NCBI RefSeq assembly: GCF_020010925.1
Contig: NZ_JAGJBZ010000006.1
Location: forward strand, 225,508 to 289,507
Length of the DNA: 64,000 nt
Source of the DNA: Streptomyces griseiscabiei
Lineage (GTDB): Bacteria > Actinomycetota > Actinomycetes > Streptomycetales > Streptomycetaceae
Direction: 5' to 3'
In this document: piece by piece, positions 16,812-23,534 of the stretch
How the letters are laid out: every line of letters starts with the position of its first letter
How positions within the stretch are numbered: the stretch's first letter is position 1
Notes under the pieces: generated by a model
Seen by the model: the letters and a program-made list of their open reading frames with translations, nothing else
What the model was told of the DNA's origin: nothing
Databases searched by the model: none
Position numbers and translations under genes: made by a program

Positions 16812-17870
16812 TTACCGTCGGGCGAGCTGCCGCTGGCCGAGGAACACCGCGCGGGCGATCTCCTGGGAGTCGACCTGGATGACGACGGGCCGGTCGGCGA
16901 GGCGCTCCACGGCGGAGGCGAGGGTGCGCAGGCCCCCGCCGGAGCCGAGCATCCGCTCCAGCTTGGAGAGCGGGATGACGGCCTCGTGCTCACCGGCCTC
17001 ACCGAGCAGCGCGAGCGTGCCGCCGGAACGGGCCTGCACGATGCCGCCCTTGGCGAGCTGCGGGACGGGGAGCGTCGGCAGGTTGAACTGGAACCCCTTG
17101 CCGCCGATCACCGGCACCCAGTCCGGCACCTTGATCTTGACCCGGTTCAGCGAGCCGATCAGCGCGTTCAGGCCCCGGATCAGCATCCGCGACGGCAGCA
17201 TGAACCCGTTGACGACGCCCTTGAACAGCGGCCCGAGCATCTTCGCCGCCGACGACGAGGCGCTCTTGATGGCGCTCCACGCGGCGACGAGCCCGCGCTT
17301 CACCAGGGCGGCGACCTTGTCCATGTTGACGAACTGGGCGATCAGCGGACCGAGCAGAGTCATGATCAGCCCGAACGGACTCGCCGCCATGGCCAGGTTC
17401 AGCCCCTTCTGAGCGAGCGAGGCCCCCTTGAGCCCCTTGCCCAGGCTGCCCATCGACTTCCCGCCCTTGTCGGCGTTCTTCCCCGCCCTGCCGACGGACT
17501 TCTCGACGGCGTCGGCCTGCTGCTTGACGCCCTGGAGAGCGGTCTTGGTCTTGTCGGCGGACGACTTGAGCCTGTCGAGCGAGGACTTGAGCCGGTCGCT
17601 GCCCGTCCTCGCCTTTCCGACCCCGGTGTTGACCAGGCCCGCCTGGGACTTGAGTCTGCCGAGTGAACCGTCCAGCTTGTCCGTGCTGCCCTTCGCCTTC
17701 AGCAGGGCGGAGTCGACACCCGCGGCGGACGACCGAATCCTGCTCACCGCACTGTTGGCCCCGCCCGAGGAATCCTTGAGACCCTTCAATCCGGATGACG
17801 CCTGAGTGACTGCGGTGCGCATTCTCGTAAGACTTGAATGGGCCGAATTAATCGATTTGGTGAGGCTCAT
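16812..17870 (-). CDS. Short tail tape-measure protein
   Basis: A 352-residue protein. The first 150 residues are a Ser/Lys/Leu-rich helical rod (SALLKAKGSTDKLDGSLGRLKSQ), then come hydrophobic segments (LAMAASPFGLIMTLLGPLIAQFV) and the hallmark C-terminus of tape measures, LAKGGIVQARSGGTLALLGE followed by AGEHEAVIPLSKLE. Tape measures set tail length at about 1.5 angstrom per residue; intact siphophages usually have 800-2000 residues, so this one is very short. GAGGAG upstream supports the start. A coiled-coil protein of 242 residues is encoded 22 bp upstream and may complement it. Confidence 0.85.
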   Translation of the reverse strand: MSLTKSINSAHSSLTRMRTAVTQASSGLKGLKDSSGGANSAVSRIRSSAAGVDSALLKAKGSTDKLDGSLGRLKSQAGLVNTGVGKARTGSDRLKSSLDRLKSSADKTKTALQGVKQQADAVEKSVGRAGKNADKGGKSMGSLGKGLKGASLAQKGLNLAMAASPFGLIMTLLGPLIAQFVNMDKVAALVKRGLVAAWSAIKSASSSAAKMLGPLFKGVVNGFMLPSRMLIRGLNALIGSLNRVKIKVPDWVPVIGGKGFQFNLPTLPVPQLAKGGIVQARSGGTLALLGEAGEHEAVIPLSKLERMLGSGGGLRTLASAVERLADRPVVIQVDSQEIARAVFLGQRQLARR

Positions 17871-17892
17871 TTTTTTCGTTTCTCCTCAGAGT

Positions 17893-18621
17893 CTAGCCGA
17901 GGGATTCGGAGAGCTGGCGGACGCTGTTCTTGAGCTCGTTCTGCCTCTGCTTCAGCCCTTCCAGGGAACTGGTGATCTTCTTGACGCTCTCATCGGTCTC
18001 CTTCTTCGCCCGTTCGACCTGCTTCTCCTCGCTGTCGGCCTTCCGCTTCTGCTCCTGGATGGCCTGGAGGGTCCTGTCCAGCTTCTTCTTCTGTTTCTCA
18101 GCCTCCGTGTACGCCTCGCGGGCCAGTTTCTCGGCTCGCACCGCCTGGTCGGTGAGGAGTTTCGCGGACGTGGAGAGGTTGCCGCCGGCGCCTCCGGGGG
18201 AGCTGTTCGCCGCCGCGGCCGTCCGATTGGCGAGACGCAAGGTGTCGGCGGCGGTCTCATAGCGACGCTCGGCGGTCCTGAAGGCGCTCTCCGCCCGCAG
18301 GACCTTGGCCTCCAGCTTCCTGTCGCCGCGTTCCTCGTCGTCCCGCGCGTGCGGCCAGATGAACTTCTGCCGTCCCAGGAACGAGATGCCCTTCTCGTCG
18401 ATCTTGAACGCCGTGAAATCGGCCTTGAAGAGCGTGAGACCGAGAGCCACGCCGGCGATCGCCGCCTTCGCGCCCTCCAGGTCCGCCTTGAGACCGGTGA
18501 CCGAATGGCTCGCTCCCACGGCGATTTTCTTCACCCACTGACCTTCGTCCTGGGTGAAGTAGGTGTTCACGCCGAGGAATTTTGCGGGATCATCCCCGGT
18601 CGCATACTTTGCGCCTGCCAT
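17893..18621 (-). CDS. Coiled-coil tail-operon protein
   Basis: A 242-residue protein with an N-terminal globular part (KYATGDDPAKFLGVNTYFTQDEGQW ... FLGRQKFIWPHARDDEE, about 1-95) and a long Lys/Glu/Gln-rich coiled coil (about 100-242, for example EKQKKKLDRTLQAIQEQKRK). It is encoded immediately upstream of the short tape measure with a strong GGAGAGGAG ribosome site. I do not recognise the family. Position and coiled coil suggest a second rod component or a tape-measure partner; a split tape measure is possible but unproven. Confidence 0.7.
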   Translation of the reverse strand: MAGAKYATGDDPAKFLGVNTYFTQDEGQWVKKIAVGASHSVTGLKADLEGAKAAIAGVALGLTLFKADFTAFKIDEKGISFLGRQKFIWPHARDDEERGDRKLEAKVLRAESAFRTAERRYETAADTLRLANRTAAAANSSPGGAGGNLSTSAKLLTDQAVRAEKLAREAYTEAEKQKKKLDRTLQAIQEQKRKADSEEKQVERAKKETDESVKKITSSLEGLKQRQNELKNSVRQLSESLG

Positions 18622-18656
18622 AACGCAGTCTCCTCTCCTGATGGTGTATCCGAAGG

Positions 18657-18685
18657 TTGTCCGGCGGCGATGACCGCGCTAGTGT
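18657..18685 (+). promoter_or_regulatory. Housekeeping-type promoter for the DUF3592-like gene
   Basis: TTGTCC (18657-18662) and TAGTGT (18680-18685) separated by 17 bp resemble a sigma-HrdB promoter. They lie 39 bases before the GTG of the plus-strand membrane gene and back to back with the minus-strand tail operon, so this gene is read independently of the tail genes. Confidence 0.55.
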
Positions 18686-18723
18686 GCTGCTCCCTGACTG
18701 TCACGCCGGGAAGGGGTTCGACT

Positions 18724-19134
18724 GTGCATCCGGCCATCTGGATAGTTGGAATTCTGGCTATTTCTCCTCTCCTTTTCCTGCCGTTCGCCTCGTGGCCGCT
18801 CGTCGTCCGAAGGAATCTGCGCCGACGTGGTGTCACGGTCCCAGGGAAATGCGTACGTGTCGTCTCGGACGAGGGCGCCTATTTCTCTGTCTACGAGTAT
18901 TCGCCGGAAGGGCAGGAGAAGCGCCTGCGAGGCCGGACCGAGGGACGCGGCTGGCCGTTCGCCGACGAAGGGGACGAGGTCGAGGTCATCTACGACCGTT
19001 CCGATCCCCGGAGTTCACGGCTGTCGGTGGAACTCGGCGATGTCACCGGCTGGCGTTTCGCGACTTATTCGATCATCGCCTGGCTCGTTCTCTTCGTACC
19101 GCTGGAGATATACACCGTCATCTACTACGGCTGA
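18724..19134 (+). CDS. DUF3592-like two-TM membrane protein (moron-like)
   Basis: A 136-residue protein: N-terminal TM (AIWIVGILAISPLLFLPFASWPLVV), a beta-rich soluble loop (GVTVPGKCVRVVSDEGAYFSVYEYSPEGQEKRLRG ... DEGDEVEVIYDRSDPRSSRL) and a C-terminal TM (YSIIAWLVLFVPLEIYTVIYY), the layout of DUF3592-type proteins. The GTG at 18724 was chosen for the AAGGGG about 9 bases upstream. It is transcribed against the tail operon from its own promoter and is somewhat less GC-rich than its neighbours, which is typical of a cargo gene. The function is unknown. Confidence 0.75.
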   Translation: MHPAIWIVGILAISPLLFLPFASWPLVVRRNLRRRGVTVPGKCVRVVSDEGAYFSVYEYSPEGQEKRLRGRTEGRGWPFADEGDEVEVIYDRSDPRSSRLSVELGDVTGWRFATYSIIAWLVLFVPLEIYTVIYYG

Positions 19135-19385
19135 TGAGCCGGAGCGCCTGTGCGCCTGTGCGCTGTGCCGGAATGATTTCGCACACGACCTCAAACACCT
19201 TGCGGTGAAATGTACTTACTTCACAATTTACATGCGTGACGGACACAGCTTCGTCGAGTATCCTCCGCTTGCCCGAAACTCGCTGGTCAGTGTCGCTTTA
19301 GCGGAGAGGTGGCGAGAGGGCACCGGTTCTGCCGGTACGGGGATGAAGTGGCCTTCTTCGGGAGGCGGCGTGACGGGGGTAGTGC

Positions 19386-19832
19386 GTGGACGGGGAGCGC
19401 GGTACGGAGGTTGAGACGGGCGGGGCGGCTCCGGAGGTGGATGTCGCGTTACTCGTCGACGAGTTGGTCAGGCTGGTGCGGGCGCACGGCGGATCGGAAG
19501 TCGTGCTGTTCACCGCGGCCGAGATGGAACGGCGGGAGTTCGCCGCCTATGCGCATGGCTGGAACGATGCCCTGGCGTCGTTGCCCGCGCAGTTGCGGCG
19601 GCCCGAACTGACGCTGCTGGAAGGCGGCGTGATCATTCCCTTTCCGGGGGAGCCGGACGCCGGCGATGCCGAGGGCGCCGGACAGGGGGTGGCCGGGAAT
19701 CCCGCCCCACCGCCCCGGAAACGGCGGCCCCGATTCGTCGAGAAGAGCGCTCGATCGAAGTCGCCGACCATCCCGAAGCTCGAACGTGGGTCATCCCGGC
19801 GGCCGGACCGCCGGGATTTTTTTGACCACTGA
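19386..19832 (+). CDS. Small phage-type protein, paralogue of the 19932-20306 product
   Basis: A 148-residue protein from a GTG at 19386. Its core (VVLFTAAEMERREFAAYAHGWNDAL ... GGVIIPFP) matches that of the minus-strand gene at 19932-20306 (LVVTTRTEIEKREFKAYGQGWRD ... GGKILPFP), so the two are diverged paralogues on opposite strands. The C-terminus is basic (PPPRKRRPRFVEKSARSKSP). Proteins with a REFxAYxxGW core are common in actinophage structural regions, but I know of no assigned function. The intrinsic terminator falls within the last 13 codons of the frame. Confidence 0.65.
   Translation: MDGERGTEVETGGAAPEVDVALLVDELVRLVRAHGGSEVVLFTAAEMERREFAAYAHGWNDALASLPAQLRRPELTLLEGGVIIPFPGEPDAGDAEGAGQGVAGNPAPPPRKRRPRFVEKSARSKSPTIPKLERGSSRRPDRRDFFDH
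19794..19824 (+). terminator. Intrinsic terminator inside the 3' end of the small gene
   Basis: A perfect 10-bp stem, ATCCCGGCGG and CCGCCGGGAT, with loop CCGGA, then seven T residues (19818-19824). It is a textbook rho-independent terminator for plus-strand transcription. It overlaps the final codons of the upstream reading frame. Confidence 0.85.
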
Positions 19833-19931
19833 CATGTGTGGCCGCCGCCGGACCGTGGACGCGTGTGCGTCCGTGTGCCGTTCGCTCGGCTCGCTCGGTT
19901 CGTTCCGTCCGCTCCGTCTGCTCCGTCCGCT

Positions 19932-20306
19932 CTACAGGTCGTCGTCCGACGGGTGGGGGCGGGCGGACGGCGGGTGCGGGTGCGGATGGGGGTGCGGGTG
20001 TGATGGCGCGGCCGGCGGGGGCGTCTGCTGCGGGAACGGCAGGATCTTGCCACCGGGGTCGCGGTGGGGTGGCGCGCCGGGGCTGCGCAGGGCGGCGGAC
20101 CGGCGGCGCTGGTCCTCGTGCTCGCCCCGGTCCCGCCAGCCCTGCCCGTACGCCTTGAACTCGCGCTTCTCGATCTCGGTCCGGGTGGTGACGACCAGGT
20201 CTGCCGGGACGGCCCGTTGCATGCGTACGGCAAGGACCTGTCGCAGTTCGGCCTCGGCCCTGTCCAGCTCGACGCCGCCCCACGGCTCGCCCTCGTTGTT
20301 CGTCAC
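19932..20306 (-). CDS. Small phage-type protein under a LexA-like box
   Basis: A 124-residue protein started at a GTG at 20306. It has an acidic helix (ELDRAEAELRQVLAVRMQRAVPADLVVTTRTEIEKREFKAYGQGWRDRGEHEDQ), the motif GGKILPFPQQ, and a His/Pro-rich tail of alternating HP. It is paralogous to the plus-strand gene at 19386-19832. A 16-bp sequence that matches the actinobacterial LexA box at 15 of 16 defined positions lies 36 bp upstream, so it may be DNA-damage inducible. The function is unknown. Confidence 0.65.
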   Translation of the reverse strand: MTNNEGEPWGGVELDRAEAELRQVLAVRMQRAVPADLVVTTRTEIEKREFKAYGQGWRDRGEHEDQRRRSAALRSPGAPPHRDPGGKILPFPQQTPPPAAPSHPHPHPHPHPPSARPHPSDDDL

Positions 20307-20342
20307 TCGGCCCCCACTCCCCGCAGACTTCACACACATGCT

Positions 20343-20358
20343 TCGAACATATGCTCGA
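20343..20358 (-). promoter_or_regulatory. Candidate LexA (SOS) box
   Basis: TCGAACATATGCTCGA differs from the actinobacterial consensus TCGAAC-N4-GTTCGA by one base (GCTCGA for GTTCGA). It lies upstream of the minus-strand small gene (GTG at 20306) within an unusually AT-rich patch. Phage-tail and tailocin clusters are commonly SOS controlled. Confidence 0.6.
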
Positions 20359-20446
20359 TAACACCTCGCAGAATACCCGAAGTGCCTGTGGTGGCCAGGA
20401 CAAAACGGAGGCGGTTCCCGGCCACCTCGCGCCGTCCGGCCGCGGC

Positions 20447-21097
20447 TCACGCGACCTCGTACGAACCCCCGATGCGGATGACGTTGCCGTTCGCCCAGGC
20501 CGCGCCCAGCACTCCGCCGGAGCCGAGCTGGGAGAGATGGGAGGTCGAGGTCGCGGCCGGGCCCCACAGGGTGTAGGTCGTCGCGTTGGTACTGGCGGCC
20601 GGCTGGCAGCTGATCACCGCGCGGCCGTTCGGGCTGGTCCCCACCCCCTGGTGCTGGGGCAGCCCGCCCAGCGCGCCCGCCTGGACCGGGTAGGAGAGGT
20701 GGTAGTTGCCGCTGCCGTACGTCGTGGTGGACCCGAACTGCATGAGCAGCGTGAAGTGGCAGGTCCTGCCGACGATCGCGTACTTGCCGGTCAGACTGCC
20801 GTTGCCGATCGCCGGGTTGGTCGTCTCGGCCGTCCAGACCGGGGTGTACGCGGTCCAGGCGCCCATCGCCACCCACGCCGAGCCGGTGTAGTAGCTGAGC
20901 GTGCCGGGGCTGGTCAGCCAGGCGACCATGCCGGTGGCCGGGGTGGTGATCGTGGCGTCCCGCTCGGCAGCGGTCGCGTACCGCAGGACCGTACGGCCGT
21001 CGACGCCCTCGGCCAGGGACTGGAGGTGCAGGGGGATGTTCGCGGTGTCGGTGGGCTGCGGGTACGGCAGTCCGCCGAGGGGCGTGTGGAGGGTCAT
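20447..21097 (-). CDS. Tail-tip / receptor-binding protein 2
   Basis: A 216-residue protein sharing its first 75 residues with the tail-tip protein at 12503-13159 (TPLGGLPYPQPTDTANIPLHLQ ... GRTVLRYATAAERDATITTPATGMVAWLTSPGTLSYYTGSAW). Its C-terminal domain is different: AWTAYTPVWTAETTNPAIGNG ... IVGRTCHFTLLMQFGSTTTYGSGNYHLSYPV, a beta-rich module seen in many phage tail spikes and fibre tips. It lies between the G/GT chaperone genes and the small genes, far from the usual fibre position, which suggests duplication and relocation to widen target range. Confidence 0.75.
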   Translation of the reverse strand: MTLHTPLGGLPYPQPTDTANIPLHLQSLAEGVDGRTVLRYATAAERDATITTPATGMVAWLTSPGTLSYYTGSAWVAMGAWTAYTPVWTAETTNPAIGNGSLTGKYAIVGRTCHFTLLMQFGSTTTYGSGNYHLSYPVQAGALGGLPQHQGVGTSPNGRAVISCQPAASTNATTYTLWGPAATSTSHLSQLGSGGVLGAAWANGNVIRIGGSYEVA

Positions 21098-21117
21098 GGG
21101 ACGGGATCACTCCTCGG

Positions 21118-21590
21118 TCAACGGAAGAACTGGACGAGTTCGACGGCCGACGGATTCCGTACCGGCTCGGCGGCCGAGGTCGCCGGCGACGACGCCGACG
21201 ACGGCGGTGGCCCATCGGCCGACGGGGGCGACGCGGTGGCCGACGGCTCCGCGTCCCCGGGCAGCGGGCGCGGTACCGGCGTCGGATAGTCCAGCGGGTC
21301 CGCGTCCTCGTCCCGGTTCACCGTGGCGAACATCCAGTTCGCCTCCGCGAGCTGGTCGACGACGGACGCCAGCAGATGGTCGGCGACGGACCAGTGAGCG
21401 GCCTCGCCGTGGAGTTCCTGGAGGGTCGCGCTGTCGCGTGGCAGATGCTTCACCAGCACCGCGAGCCGGCGGGAGGAGAGCCGGCCGCGGTGCCAGTCGA
21501 GCAGGTCCACGCCGTAGTGGCGGAGCAGGTCCGCTTCGAGGGCCTCGGCGTGTTCGTCGACGAACTCGCCGAGGCTCAGCCTTCCCCCAG
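21118..21590 (-). CDS. Tail assembly chaperone GT extension (reached by -1 frameshift)
   Basis: This frame is -1 relative to the upstream chaperone gene and overlaps its end. It encodes SLGEFVDEHAEALEADLLRHYGVDLLDWHRGRLSSRRLAVLVKHL, a typical T-part sequence of siphophage G/GT pairs, followed by a Pro/Ser/Ala-rich tail. It lacks a convincing start of its own: the first in-frame GTG is at 21510, inside the conserved DLLDWHRG region and with no ribosome site. In the family, a small fraction of ribosomes slips to make the G-T fusion, which coats the tape measure during tail assembly. Confidence 0.75.
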
Positions 21591-21863
21591 GCCGAGCCCG
21601 GTCTCCTTGCCGTACGCCTCCATGATCGCGGCGATGTCCTGCATGGTGACGTCGAGACGGTCGAAGCGCTCGAACTGGGCGTCGCCCAGCAGCGCGCGCA
21701 GCAGACCGTCCACGTCGTTGTCGTCGAGGTCGCGCAGGGTGCGCGCGGTCTTGCGGGACAGCTCGGTGGGGAGCGTGAAGGTGTCCCCCTCGACGGTGAA
21801 GGACCAGGCGCGACCGAGCGCCTCCTGCCGCTGGGCACGGGCGGCGCCGACGTCGAATGCCAT
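21576..21863 (-). CDS. Tail assembly chaperone G
   Basis: A 95-residue acidic protein (FDVGAARAQRQEALGRAWSFTVEGDTFTLPTELSRKTARTLRDLDDNDVDGLLRALLGDAQFERF) of the gp24/gpG type found between the tube and tape-measure genes of actinophages. The phrase TFTLPTEL followed by a helical domain is typical. The stop at 21576 follows a slippery G run, and the -1 frame continues the protein family. It should bind the tape measure during tail assembly and be absent from the mature particle. Confidence 0.8.
   Translation of the reverse strand: MAFDVGAARAQRQEALGRAWSFTVEGDTFTLPTELSRKTARTLRDLDDNDVDGLLRALLGDAQFERFDRLDVTMQDIAAIMEAYGKETGLGLGEG
21581..21588 (-). promoter_or_regulatory. Probable -1 programmed frameshift site
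   Basis: Four codons before the G stop the mRNA reads CTG GGG GAA GGC TGA. The run GGGGGAA allows slippage at GGG in the P site into the -1 frame, which is exactly the frame of the conserved T extension. Lambda and many siphophages use a slippery heptamer at the same place. Confidence 0.65.
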
Positions 21864-21984
21864 GGAACGACTCCTCTTGGTGTGGTGGAGATTGATGCAG
21901 ATGGGTGGAGAGGGACGTGCGAGAGGTACCGGGCGGGGCCGGGGGAGGGGGAGGTCCCGGCCCCGCCCGGTGGGGGAGGGTGGA

Positions 21985-22563
21985 TCAGGAGGCGGTGCCG
22001 TACGCCGGGTCCTTCATCAGGAAGGTGGCCAGCGGCTTGGTGTTGTCGACGGCCAGCGCGGTGAAGGTGACACCGAGCTTGATGGAGGCCGTACGGGTCA
22101 GCGACAGTTCCTCGGTCTCGGTGACCTGGCCGCGCGAGACGACGAAGCGGTACGTGATGTCCGTACCGTCGCTGAACTCGATGCCCATCGCCTTCTCGTT
22201 GAACTTCGGGTCGGCGGCCAGCTCGTACTTGTAGACGCCGGAGCCGGTGGTGGTCTCCGCGACGGCGTCACCGCCCATGAAGAACGGCAGCGTGTCCTCG
22301 TTGAGCTGGAGCAGCTGGAACTTCACCGTCAGGTCGCGGTCCGAGTAGATGAACCGGGCCGGGGAGACGGACTGCCAGGTCTCCACCGGGTCGAGCTTGT
22401 CCTTCTTCGCCAGCTTGATGCCGTCCTGCGAGGTGTAGCCGAGGTCCTTCCAGCCGGACCCCCACGCGGAGGTGACATCGGTCGGCGCGGTCGTCCCGAC
22501 CGGGGCGACCAGAATCCGCCCGGTACCGGCGACACGGATCTCGTTGGCGTTGCTGCCTGCCAT
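21985..22563 (-). CDS. Major tail tube protein
   Basis: A 192-residue protein with the form of actinophage major tail proteins: NEIRVAGTGRILVAPVGTTAPTDVTSAWGSGWKDLGYTSQDGIKLAKKDKLDPVETWQSVSPARF at the N-terminus, then DLTVKFQLLQLNEDTLPFFMGG and a C-terminal beta domain (MGIEFSDGTDITYRFVVSRGQVTETEELSLTRTASIKLGVTFTAL). It lies between the terminator and G genes, the standard order. There is no contractile sheath gene beside it, so the tail is of the flexible, non-contractile type. Confidence 0.88.
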   Translation of the reverse strand: MAGSNANEIRVAGTGRILVAPVGTTAPTDVTSAWGSGWKDLGYTSQDGIKLAKKDKLDPVETWQSVSPARFIYSDRDLTVKFQLLQLNEDTLPFFMGGDAVAETTTGSGVYKYELAADPKFNEKAMGIEFSDGTDITYRFVVSRGQVTETEELSLTRTASIKLGVTFTALAVDNTKPLATFLMKDPAYGTAS

Positions 22564-22610
22564 GCGTACTCCTTGGGAGAGAGGAAAGTGAGGGGTACTG
22601 CCGCGCCCTC

Positions 22611-22632
22611 AGGGGCGCGGGGAACTGCGCGA
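22611..22632 (+). repeat. Dispersed palindromic repeat, copy 4
   Basis: Single core copy in the short gap between the tail terminator-like and tube genes. Its presence inside the tail operon indicates that the cluster has resided in this genome long enough to acquire host repeats. Confidence 0.8.
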
Positions 22633-22710
22633 TCAGCCACGAACGACCCGCACCCGCGAACCGGCCTGCCCGACCGAGCTCATAGGCGGACCGGCCCCCG
22701 AGGCGGAGCC

Positions 22711-23118
22711 CTACGCGGGGCGGATGTGCAGTCGGACCGTCGCGTAGTAGCGATTGGCCGCGGACCGGTTCCAGTCCGGCAGCCAGCGGGGTCCGTCCGC
22801 CTCGACCACGTCGGAGACGACCGCGCCCCCGTACGTCGCCCCCCGCAGCGCGAGCACCGCGGAGCGGACCGTCAGGGCCAGCGTGTGCGCCGCCGTCTTG
22901 GTCGGCCCGTAGACCTCCAGGTCCACGAGCGGCTGGTCGAGGTGCAGGTCGTCCACCCAGGCCCCGCCGGCGCGGGAGACCAGGACGACCCGCTGGGTGC
23001 CGTCGAACCCGCCGGGCGGCACGTTGTCCACGGTCGCGGTGGAGAGTTCGGGGCGGTCGGTCAGGAAGTCGACGACGAGTCGTTCGACATCCGGGAAGGT
23101 GACCGTCGGTTCGGCCAC
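22711..23118 (-). CDS. Tail terminator / minor tail protein
   Basis: A 135-residue protein started at the GTG at 23118, directly after GGAGG; a longer frame upstream is rejected because the extra residues cover a promoter-like palindrome. The sequence TVTFPDVERLVVDFLTDRPELSTATVDNVPPGGFDGTQRVVLVSRAGGAWVDDLHLDQPLVDLEVYGPTKTAAHTLA is characteristic of the small proteins encoded just before the tube gene in actinophages (gpU-like tail terminator or head-tail completion family). In a cluster without heads a tail terminator is still needed to cap the tube. Confidence 0.75.
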   Translation of the reverse strand: MAEPTVTFPDVERLVVDFLTDRPELSTATVDNVPPGGFDGTQRVVLVSRAGGAWVDDLHLDQPLVDLEVYGPTKTAAHTLALTVRSAVLALRGATYGGAVVSDVVEADGPRWLPDWNRSAANRYYATVRLHIRPA

Positions 23119-23208
23119 GGTGAGACCTCCCTTCTTGGTCGGAGGTATGCGAAACGGCGGGGCCGTGTCCCTGGGGGCACAGCTCCGCCGCTGCACCAAC
23201 TGTGACAC

Positions 23209-23226
23209 GTTGCGAGCGCGCGCGCA
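23209..23226 (-). promoter_or_regulatory. Palindromic operator ahead of the tail structural genes
   Basis: GTTGCGAGCGCGCGCAAC, with half-sites GTTGCG and CGCAAC, about 90 bp upstream of the first structural gene. The same motif with 20-bp spacing occurs at 24415-24434, and half-sites occur near the XRE gene, so these are likely operators of the cluster regulator at 24670-25146. Confidence 0.6.
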
Positions 23227-23256
23227 ACTATGAGTTTGTCGGGACCCCAGGAAACG

Positions 23257-23294
23257 CACATCGCCCCGTCACACCGAGTGGTGTGACGGGGCGA
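23257..23294. terminator. Bidirectional hairpin terminator
   Basis: A perfect 17-bp inverted repeat (CATCGCCCCGTCACACC at 23257-23273 and its complement at 23278-23294) with a 4-nt loop, between the HTH gene stop (23304) and the tail promoter region. It separates regulatory and structural transcription units. Confidence 0.8.
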
Positions 23295-23303
23295 TGAGGT
23301 GCC

Positions 23304-23534
23304 CTAGCCGCGCCGCCGATTGCCGCCCCCGCGCCCCCGCGTGGCCCGCTCCGCCGCGAACACGTCCTCCAGCCGGTAGAGATGGGTCCGCCCCTGCCGC
23401 CCGGCGGCCTCCAGGTGGCCCAGCTGAACCCATTTCCGTACGGTCGCGGGGGCCACGCCCGCCTCCGCCGCGGCGGCGGCGCCGGTCACCAGCGTGGGGG
23501 ACGAACCGGTCGGCCCCGCCAGGGAGTTGCCCAT
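23304..23534 (-). CDS. Small helix-turn-helix DNA-binding protein (excisionase/MerR-like)
   Basis: A 76-residue protein: LVTGAAAAAEAGVAPATVRKWVQLGHLEAAGRQGRTHLYRLEDVFAAERATRGRGG is the winged-helix motif of AlpA/Xis and BldC-like small regulators (APATVRKWVQLGHLEAAGR is the recognition helix and wing). The ATG overlaps the stop of the zinc-ribbon gene by one base. In phages such proteins act as excisionases or late-gene activators. With no integrase present, a transcriptional role is more likely, but that is inference. Confidence 0.75.
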   Translation of the reverse strand: MGNSLAGPTGSSPTLVTGAAAAAEAGVAPATVRKWVQLGHLEAAGRQGRTHLYRLEDVFAAERATRGRGGGNRRRG

